From the NCBI GenBank assembly GCA_035315185.1, contig DATFYE010000200.1:6967-70966 (forward strand): a stretch of DNA of 64,000 nucleotides, given 5' to 3'. This DNA comes from JADGQN01 sp035315185. Its GTDB lineage: Bacteria; Desulfobacterota; Syntrophorhabdia; Syntrophorhabdales; WCHB1-27. How positions within the stretch are numbered: position 1 is the stretch's first letter; the number at the start of each line of letters is the position of its first letter. Shown piece by piece: positions 36,552-43,800 of this stretch. The notes under the pieces were generated by a model that was not told the DNA's origin, made no database searches, and worked only from the letters and a program-made list of their open reading frames with translations. The position numbers and the translations under genes are program-made.

Positions 36552-36609
36552 GCCGTGCGTATAGATTCTCCTCGAGGTTGGGAGCTCTAGCGAGCACGGC
36601 TCGCTAGAG
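36551..36609 (+). promoter_or_regulatory. Possible expression platform of the cobalamin riboswitch
   Basis: A perfect 10-bp hairpin CTCTAGCGAG-CACGG-CTCGCTAGAG (36585-36609) follows the aptamer. AGCCGTGC (36551-36558), which begins right after the B12 box, is the exact complement of GCACGGCT (36594-36601), which spans the loop and 3' arm of that hairpin. The two pairings exclude each other. No T-run follows the hairpin, so an intrinsic terminator is not evident; a further CCCG/CGGG stem lies at about 36621-36635 and the acsC ribosome binding site (AAAAGGAG) at 36657-36664. Confidence 0.6.
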
Positions 36610-36670
36610 GGGAGGCCGGGTACCCGCTTGCGGGTGTCCCAGTAATGTCCAATCTGAAAAGGAGAAAAGT

Positions 36671-38008
36671 ATGGGACTGACAGGAATCCAGATCTTCAAG
36701 CTTCTTCCCAAGACCAACTGCGGGGATTGCGGTTCTCCCACCTGTCTTGCTTTTGCCATGGCTCTTGCCGCGGGCAAGGCGGAACTCGAGAAATGCCCTT
36801 ATGTCTCAGATGAGGCAAAGGCGCAGCTGTCTGAAGCGAGCGCACCACCCATCAGGCCGCTGACCATAGGCACAGGTGATTACGCGGTCAAGATAGGTGG
36901 CGAAACCGTGCTCTACAGGCACGAAAAAACCTTTTTTAACAAACCCGGGCTCGCAGTCCTCATCACCGATGCGATGGGTGACGCCGAGGTGGACCGGCGC
37001 TTCGGGAAATTGGCAGAGCTGCAGTATGAGCGTGTGGGCCTGACCTTAAGACCCGAACTGGTCGCGCTCAAAAACGGCACCAATAAAGAGAAGTTCTTGA
37101 ACCTCGTGAAGAAAGCAGCGGGTACGCCCTATGGTGTGATCCTTATGTCGAGTGACCCTGCGGTGATGAAAGAGGCGCTCGCACTGACGAAGGATAAGAA
37201 ACCGCTTATCTATGCTGCTACAAAAGAGAACGTGGATGCTTTCGGGGCGCTTGCCAAAGAGTATGCGTGCCCGTTGGCTGTCAGGGGCAGCAACCTCGAT
37301 GACGTGAGTGCTTTAAGTGAAAAACTCACGGGCATGGGGCTCAAGGACCTGGTGCTTGATTCCGGCGCCCGCACGGTAAAAGGCGCTTTCCAGGATCAGA
37401 TTTTTATCCGAAGGGCAGCCTTGCTGAGCCGGTTGCGGCCGTTGGGATTTCCGACGATCACGTTTCCCTGTGAGATGACGGACAATGTGATGAAAGAGAC
37501 GCTGATTGCTTCTCTCTTTGTCGCAAAATATGCGGGCATAATAGTTCTGAGTGATATCGAGGGAGAAAACGTCTTCCCTCTCTTGCTGGAGAGGCTCAAT
37601 ATCTACACAGACCCGCAACGGCCCATGACGACCGAGCAGGGCATCTACCCGATCAACAACCCTGACCAGAACTCGCCCGCACTCGTGACCTGCAACTTCT
37701 CTTTGACGTACTTCATAGTGACTGGTGAGATCGAAAACAGCAGAGTACCAACCTGGCTCTGTGTCATGGATACTGAAGGGCTTTCGGTCATGACCGCCTG
37801 GGCAGCTGGAAAATTTGTCGGCGACGCTGTGGGACCGTTCATCAAGAAATGTGGCATCGCGGACAAGATTGATAAGAAGAAGCTGGTAATCCCGGGTTAT
37901 GCTGCAGGTATTCTAGGAGACCTGGAAGAAGAACTGGCTGGCTGGGAGATCACGGTGGGACCGCGTGAAGCGGCCCATATACCTGCGTTCTTGAAGCAGT
38001 GGAAGTAA
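36671..38008 (+). CDS. acsC: Corrinoid iron-sulfur protein large subunit (CODH/ACS gamma)
   Basis: 445 residues. The N-terminal [4Fe-4S] domain has CGDCGSPTC and a later KCPY (Cys17, Cys20, Cys25, Cys42). The middle TIM barrel includes VLITDAMGD and TLRPELVALKNGT. The C-terminal region, with TEQGIYPINNPDQNSPALVTCNFSLTYF, is the cobamide-binding part. With AcsD it carries the methyl group between AcsE and AcsB. A cobalamin riboswitch immediately upstream links its expression to the cofactor it binds. GGAG lies 7 bases before the ATG. Confidence 0.95.
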   Translation: MGLTGIQIFKLLPKTNCGDCGSPTCLAFAMALAAGKAELEKCPYVSDEAKAQLSEASAPPIRPLTIGTGDYAVKIGGETVLYRHEKTFFNKPGLAVLITDAMGDAEVDRRFGKLAELQYERVGLTLRPELVALKNGTNKEKFLNLVKKAAGTPYGVILMSSDPAVMKEALALTKDKKPLIYAATKENVDAFGALAKEYACPLAVRGSNLDDVSALSEKLTGMGLKDLVLDSGARTVKGAFQDQIFIRRAALLSRLRPLGFPTITFPCEMTDNVMKETLIASLFVAKYAGIIVLSDIEGENVFPLLLERLNIYTDPQRPMTTEQGIYPINNPDQNSPALVTCNFSLTYFIVTGEIENSRVPTWLCVMDTEGLSVMTAWAAGKFVGDAVGPFIKKCGIADKIDKKKLVIPGYAAGILGDLEEELAGWEITVGPREAAHIPAFLKQWK

Positions 38009-38013
38009 CTACA

Positions 38014-38091
38014 GGGTCACGGGTCACGCGGGGCAAGGGTCAAGTTTTGTTTCTGTTTTTTCATGACCCGTGACCCAGGCCCCTTGACCCT
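38014..38091. repeat. GGGTCA-type palindromic repeat between acsC and acsE
   Basis: GGGTCACGGGTCA (38014-38026) is perfectly complementary to TGACCCGTGACCC (38064-38076). A second pair, GGGTCAAG (38037-38044) and CTTGACCC (38083-38090), crosses it in order, so the two stems would form a pseudoknot or alternate. The middle is T-rich (GTTTTTTC). A related element lies at 45678-45842. Probably a dispersed palindromic repeat that may also act as an RNA end or stabiliser. Confidence 0.65.
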
Positions 38092-38111
38092 ATCTCATAA
38101 AGGAGGAGCCA

Positions 38112-38996
38112 ATGGTACTACGCATAGGTGAGAATCTGAATGTGATAGCAAAGAAGATTGGTGAGGCACTCAAAGAGAGGGACCCGGTTCCCATACGTGA
38201 GATGGCGGAGGCCGAAGCAAAAGCGGGTGTAGACCTGATTGATATTAACCTCGGGCCTGCGAGAAAGGCCGGAGCCGAGCTTATGGACTGGGTCGTAAAA
38301 ACCGTCCAGGAAGTCGTGCCCCACATTCCGCTTTCCCTCGATACGACTAACGTGGAGGCCATGGAGGCAGGACTCAAGGCCCATAAAGGCAGGCCGCTGA
38401 TCAACTCGATCTCGGCGCGGCCCGAGCGGATGGAAGCCCTCGTGCCTCTGGCAAAAAAATATAATGCTCCCTACATTGCGCTTATGTTAGGTGTCGAGGG
38501 TATCCCTAGAGACGCCAATGAGCGCGGGTTGCTCGCAGCAGAGCAGCTTGCCAAGGCCGCAGAATTCGGCATACCGGAAGAAGATCTCTGGATAGATCCG
38601 ATTGTACTGCCCATCAACACCCAGCAGATCCAGGTGCAAGGGTGCACCGAGTTCATCATGATGATGAAAGATATAGCCCCCACCTGCAAATCGACCTGCG
38701 GGCTTTCAAATATCTCCAATGGCGCGCCGGGCCATCTGCGCGGGATTCTGAACCGGACGTACCTCATTATGATAAAACGGTACGGCATGTATTCTGCTAT
38801 TGTGGATGCGTTCGATCCGGAAATGGCAGCCATCTGCCAGGATAAGATGCCGGGGCTCGAAGCGCTGGTGCACAAGGTGATGGACGGCGAGGCGGTCGAT
38901 ATGGCAAAGCTGTCCAAAGAAGAGGTGGAGTACATTAAGACAGCACGCGTGCTGCTCGGGCAGACGCTCTATTCAGACTCGTGGCTGGAACTGTAG
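38112..38996 (+). CDS. acsE: Methyl-THF:corrinoid iron-sulfur protein methyltransferase
   Basis: 294 residues with the pterin-binding TIM-barrel fold. Motifs: GENLNVIAKKIGEAL at the N-end, DLIDINLGPARKAG, PLSLDTTNVEAMEAGL (Asp of the pterin site), PLINSISARPERM, and CGLSNISNGAPG. It moves the methyl group from CH3-THF to cob(I)amide on AcsCD. Length about 30 residues above Moorella MeTr (262), with a helical C-terminal extension (about 255-294). AAAGGAGGAG precedes the ATG. It closes the acs gene run and is followed by the hdr-met cluster. Confidence 0.94.
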   Translation: MVLRIGENLNVIAKKIGEALKERDPVPIREMAEAEAKAGVDLIDINLGPARKAGAELMDWVVKTVQEVVPHIPLSLDTTNVEAMEAGLKAHKGRPLINSISARPERMEALVPLAKKYNAPYIALMLGVEGIPRDANERGLLAAEQLAKAAEFGIPEEDLWIDPIVLPINTQQIQVQGCTEFIMMMKDIAPTCKSTCGLSNISNGAPGHLRGILNRTYLIMIKRYGMYSAIVDAFDPEMAAICQDKMPGLEALVHKVMDGEAVDMAKLSKEEVEYIKTARVLLGQTLYSDSWLEL

Positions 38997-39004
38997 ACCC
39001 AAGG

Positions 39005-39037
39005 CCCGTTTAAAAACGGGTAGCGAAGCGTTATAAT
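39005..39037 (+). promoter_or_regulatory. Hairpin and AT-rich TATAAT region before hdrC
   Basis: A perfect stem CCCGTTT-AA-AAACGGG (39005-39020) lies just after acsE, followed by TATAAT (39032-39037) and a run of ATATAT/TATCTATATATA up to about 39068. A good -35 box is lacking, so a promoter for the hdr-met cluster is only possible. Confidence 0.38.
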
Positions 39038-39109
39038 ATATCTATATATATCCATATCTGTATATAGTTTGGGGCATCAATTTGCCCGGCTATGATGCGA
39101 GGAAGGCGT

Positions 39110-39637
39110 ATGAATGATCTGGGCTTTTTAAAAGAGATGGAGCGGAAGACCGGGGAAAACATCAGTGCTTGCTATCAGTGCTATCGTTGCACGAATGGTT
39201 GCCCTGCGCTCCCCGAGATGGATTTTTCCCCTCACCGGCTCATCAGGTATGTGATCCTGGGAGAGCGAGAGAAGGCGCTCACGTCAAAAATGATCTGGTC
39301 CTGCCTGCAGTGCACCACGTGCAGTGTACGCTGCCCCAATGATATAGACATTGCCCTCGTCATCGATACGCTGCGAAAGATTGCGGTCAAAGAAGGCAAG
39401 GCCAAGGATATGGACACGTGGACGTTCGATAAGTACTTCCTCGACAGCGTGAAAAAGCACGGCAGGCTTTACGAGATGGAGACGATTCTCAAGTATAAGA
39501 TGGCGAAGAAGAACTTCTTTGAAGATACGAAAATGGGGATGAACATGATGTTGAAGGGAAGGATGGGCTTATTTCCCCACAACATAAAGGATAAGCGGGG
39601 TATGAAAGCCCTGTTTGAAAAGGCGCGAGGAGAGTAA
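39110..39637 (+). CDS. hdrC: HdrC-like iron-sulfur subunit of the MetVF-Hdr cluster
   Basis: 175 residues with two [4Fe-4S] motifs, CYQCYRCTNGCP and CLQCTTCSVRCP, and the HdrC-type C-terminal tail (NMMLKGRMGLFPHNIK). It relays electrons between HdrA and HdrB. ATG 39110 is chosen because GAGGAAGG lies 5-12 bases upstream; an earlier ATG at 39092 precedes that site. It is the first gene of hdrCB-orf-hdrA-mvhD-metVF, one base before hdrB. Shorter than the HdrC of the hydrogenase operon (221) because it lacks the N-terminal extension. Confidence 0.9.
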   Translation: MNDLGFLKEMERKTGENISACYQCYRCTNGCPALPEMDFSPHRLIRYVILGEREKALTSKMIWSCLQCTTCSVRCPNDIDIALVIDTLRKIAVKEGKAKDMDTWTFDKYFLDSVKKHGRLYEMETILKYKMAKKNFFEDTKMGMNMMLKGRMGLFPHNIKDKRGMKALFEKARGE

Positions 39638-39638
39638 C

Positions 39639-40499
39639 ATGGCGGCGACGCTTGCATATTATCCGGGATGCTCTCTCAAATCGTCGAGCAAATTTTACGA
39701 GGCATCCATACAAAAGATATTCGGGAGATACGGCATTACACTCAAAGAGATTGAGGACTGGTCGTGTTGCGGTGCGTCAGCAGGGCACACAATCGATGAA
39801 CGACTTGGCCATGCCCTAGCGGCGAGAAACCTGGCGTTGGCAGAGAAAGCGGAATACGATCTCTTTGCTCCTTGCTCGGCTTGTTACAACAGGGCGAAGG
39901 TGACCAATGAAATGATCCGTTCCGATTCAGCCTTGCAGGCAGAGATGAACAGGGCAATCGAGCCTCTGCAGACGAGCGCCGCCATCGAGGTTAAGAACAT
40001 CATCGAAGTGCTGGACGATTACGTTGGCGTGGAAGTGCTTGCAAAAGACAGGAAGTATGACCTTTCGGCCCTGAAGGTTGTCCCTTACTACGGGTGCGTC
40101 CTCACGCGGATGATGAGAGTGAAGCCCTACGACGACAAGGAAAACCCTGAGAGCATGGACAGGTTGCTCTTTGCGGCGGGACTCGAGGTGCTGCGCTGGC
40201 CGTTTAAGATGGAATGCTGCGGAGCGAGCAAGACGCTTACCAACAAGGACATGACTCTAAGACTCTCGAACAGAATTATGGATATGGCTATCACGTTGGG
40301 TGCTGATGCTATCATAACCCCATGCCCCCTGTGTCAGATGAATCTGGACCTTCTTCCTGCGCTCGGCAGAACTAAAGAATCACTGCCCGTGCTCTTTCTT
40401 TCAGAAGTATTTGAGCTTGCCCTCTATGGAAAGATGCTCGGAACCTCATCTCACATGATAGGGGCGGACAAAATTCTCATCAAAGTCAGGGAGGCCTGA
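39639..40499 (+). CDS. hdrB: HdrB-like subunit of the MetVF-Hdr cluster
   Basis: 286 residues with two complete CCG domains: YPGCSLKSSS, WSCCGASAG, APCSACYNR; then YYGCVLTR, MECCGASKT, TPCPLCQMN. In HdrB these bind two noncubane clusters. In the Moorella-type MetVF-HdrABC-MvhD complex the natural acceptor of HdrB is not settled. ATG 39639 has GAGGAG upstream; the frame extends to 39615 inside hdrC. The stop is one base before the next gene. Confidence 0.92.
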   Translation: MAATLAYYPGCSLKSSSKFYEASIQKIFGRYGITLKEIEDWSCCGASAGHTIDERLGHALAARNLALAEKAEYDLFAPCSACYNRAKVTNEMIRSDSALQAEMNRAIEPLQTSAAIEVKNIIEVLDDYVGVEVLAKDRKYDLSALKVVPYYGCVLTRMMRVKPYDDKENPESMDRLLFAAGLEVLRWPFKMECCGASKTLTNKDMTLRLSNRIMDMAITLGADAIITPCPLCQMNLDLLPALGRTKESLPVLFLSEVFELALYGKMLGTSSHMIGADKILIKVREA

Positions 40500-40500
40500 G

Positions 40501-40851
40501 ATGGAACTGGAAGAGAGGCTTGAATTCATTAAGGCCTATGACCCCGAAGGCATGGACAAACTGAAACGGCTCCTCGACCGGAAGTCCTACCTCATGGATA
40601 AAAACGTGTATGGCGAGACATTCACCGAACGGCAGTTCAATCTTGTCTTTGACCCGCTTGTTCGCTCAGGCTATGACAGAGCCCAGATACTGAAGGCCCT
40701 TTCCGAAAAAAATGACACGGTTCCAGCACTTGCCGAGAAGCTTTCCCTGGAACAGTCCAGAACGTTTGACTACATAAAGGATCTGCTCAAGAGGAACCTG
40801 GTTGAGATTGTCGGGTTCGAAGAAAGACATCCCGTATACAGAAAGAGGTGA
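40501..40851 (+). CDS. Conserved-looking 116-residue protein inside the hdr cluster
   Basis: A short basic and acidic protein without cysteines, so not an electron carrier. The C-terminal half (about 55-116: GYDRAQILKALSEKND, AEKLSLEQSRTFDYIKDLLKRNLVEIVGFEERHPVYRK) looks like a winged helix-turn-helix fold. The N-terminal part is helical with DRKSYLMDKNVYGE. GGGAGG lies upstream and the gene is tightly packed between hdrB (1 base) and hdrA (9 bases), so it is real and co-translated. It could be an assembly factor or a regulator; I do not recognise a named family. Confidence 0.68.
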   Translation: MELEERLEFIKAYDPEGMDKLKRLLDRKSYLMDKNVYGETFTERQFNLVFDPLVRSGYDRAQILKALSEKNDTVPALAEKLSLEQSRTFDYIKDLLKRNLVEIVGFEERHPVYRKR

Positions 40852-40860
40852 CAGGTAATT

Positions 40861-43800
40861 ATGGATAAGGTTGGCAAAGTACTCGTCGTCGGTGGCGGTA
40901 TTGGCGGTATGGAGGCTTCCCTCAACCTGGTTGAGGCCGGTTTTAAGGTGTATCTCGCAGATGAGAAGCCTAATATCGGCGGTAAAATGGCGCAGCTCGA
41001 CAAGACCTTCCCCACGAACGATTGTTCCATGTGTATTATGGCGCCAAAGCTGGTTGAAACGGGAAGAAACCCAAACATAGAACTTCTCATGGCGAGCGAG
41101 GTAGTTGCCCTGGACGGTGAGCCGGGCAATTTTACGGTGACGCTGAAGAGAAGGCCGCGCAGGATCATAAAAGAGAAATGCACGTCATGTGGGCTTTGTG
41201 CTCCACAGTGCCCCCTCGAAGTGCCGGCCGACTACAATGAAGACCTGTCCCGCCGGAGCGCCGCGTACATTAATTTCCCTCAGGCGATTCCGTCCACCTA
41301 TATGATAGACCGAGAAATTCCCCCGTGCGTGAACAGGTGTCCGGTTAACCTGAACGCGCGTGATTATGTGGGGCTCATAGCTCAAGGCAAGTATCTGGAA
41401 GCCCTCGACGTTATCAGGGACAGGCTGCCATTCCCCGGCGTGATCGGACGGATCTGCAACCATCCGTGCGAAGATGTCTGCATCCGGGGCGAAAAAGTTG
41501 ACCAACCGGTTGCCATCTGCGCATTAAAGCGGTTCGTGGCAGACTACGAGGTTGGAAAGAGAGCGATACCCGTGCCCGAAGCTGGCGCAGACAAGGGCAA
41601 ACGCGTGGCCATCATCGGCGGCGGACCTTCCGGCATGGCTTGTGCGCTCGATCTCAGGAAAGCGGGTTACGGGGTAACGATATTTGAGGCATCCAGCAAA
41701 CTCGGCGGCATGCTCTATTGGGGCATTCCGGCCTACCGTTTGCCAAAAGATGTGCTTGAGCGCGAGACGTCACTTGTTGAAAAAGCGGGTGTAGAAGTAC
41801 GGTACAACACCAGGGTCGGGAAAGATATCTCCCTGAAACAGATCCATGAAACGTTTGATGCTGTTTACATAGGCTGCGGCGCGCAGGGCGGAAGAAGGCT
41901 CGGTATCGAAGGAGAGGATGCGCGCGGCGTCATGACCGGCATCGAGCTCCTGAGACTTTCGAACGAGAAGAAACCCTTAAAGCTGGGCAAACGGGTGATG
42001 GTTGTCGGCGGCGGAAACGTTGCCGTAGACGTTGCGTTAACCGTAAAACGCCTCGGGGCGGAAGACGTGCACATGGTCTGCCTTGAACGTTGGGAAGAGA
42101 TGCCGGCAAGCAAGTCTGAGCTGGAACAGACGCTCAAAGAAGGGATAAAGATCCACACAGCCTGGGGGCCAAACATCATCAGGGCCGCAGACGGGAGTGT
42201 GAAAGGTATTGAGTTCAAGAGATGCACCAACGTCTTCGATGAGTTTGGACGCTTCAGTCCTTGCTATGATGTAGTAGTAGCCAGAGCCTTCAGTGCTGAA
42301 ACAGTCATTCTTGCAATTGGCCAGTCGCCGGAAACAGATTTCGTGCGGGACCTCGACAAGCTGGTGCCCTTGCGGGGCGGTTGGATAAAGGCTGATAGCT
42401 GCACCCTTGAGACGTCAGTGCCGGGGGTCTTTGCCGGCGGTGACATCGTGACGGGGCCGAAAATGGCCATCGATGCTGTTGACCAGGGGCAGAAAGCTGC
42501 TGAGTCGATCGAGCGGTACCTGGAAGGAAGGGACCTCAGAGAGGGCAGATTAGCGCGTGAGAATGAGTTGGTCGTGCATGCCCCCCTCGACGTGGAGAGG
42601 AAGGTACGCGTAGCCATCCCAACGCTGCCTCTGGAGCAGAGGGTGGGGTTTGAGGAAGTTGACCTTGTCCTGGATGAGCTTGCTGCGAGAAGTGAGGCAG
42701 AGCGATGTTTGAACTGCAGGAGATGTCTGGGCTGCAAACTCTGTGAAGAGGCCTGCAAGCCAGAAGCCATCAACTATCTTATGGAGTCGGAAGAAGAGAA
42801 GGTTAATGTGGGCAGCATTGTCATTGCCGCGGGTCTTACCGAGTACGACCCTTCTTTGAAGCCGGAACTCGGGTACGGCCAGTACAAGAACGTGGTGACC
42901 AGTACAGAGTTCGAGAGGATACTCTCGGCGACTGGCCCGACCTGCAGCATTGTCATGCGACCGGCCGATGGCAAGATTCCCAAGAAGGTGGCCTGGCTGC
43001 AGTGCGTGGGAAGCAGAGACAAGACAAACGAGTACTGCTCGTCCGTCTGCTGCATGTATGCCACAAAAGAGGCCTTCATCGCAAAAGAGCATCAGAATGA
43101 TCTGGAGCCTACTATCTTTTATATGGATGTGCGCGCCTTCGGCAAAGGGTTTGACCAGTATTACGAACGGGCCAAACATGAGCACGGCATCCGCTACGTC
43201 AAGTCAGCCATATCAAGGATACTGGAAGACCACAAGACGAAGGATCTGGAAGTATTTTACGTGGACGAGGATGGAACTACAAAGTCGGAAATGTTTGACA
43301 TGGTGGTTCTTTCTGTGGGCCTGAGGCCCGCCGAGCACTTGCCCAGGCTTGCGGCTGTGCTTGGTGTAGACCTGAACGAATATGGTTTTGTGAAGTCCTC
43401 ACCGCGAAATCCGCTCCTCACAACCCGCGAGGGCATCTACGTGAGCGGCGCATGCGAGTCTCCGAAGGACATACCGGAGACGGTGACCCAGGCGTCAGGT
43501 GCCGCGTGCGAGGCGGCGACCATCATAGCGGAGGCACGAGGTAAGAGCCTCGTCGTGAAAGAGCTTCCGGAAGAAAGGGACGTGTCAAACGAAGAGCCGC
43601 GCATCGGCGTCTTTGTCTGCGACTGCGGTGTAAACATAGCCGGCGTGGTGAATGTGCCTGAAGTGGCTGCGTATGCCAGAACCCTGCCGAATGTGGTCCT
43701 CGCTGATGAGAACCTCTTCACCTGTTCTCAGGATACTCAGGAGAAGATGAAAAAGGTGTTGGACGAACAAAATCTCAACCGGATTATCGTTGCTTCCTGT

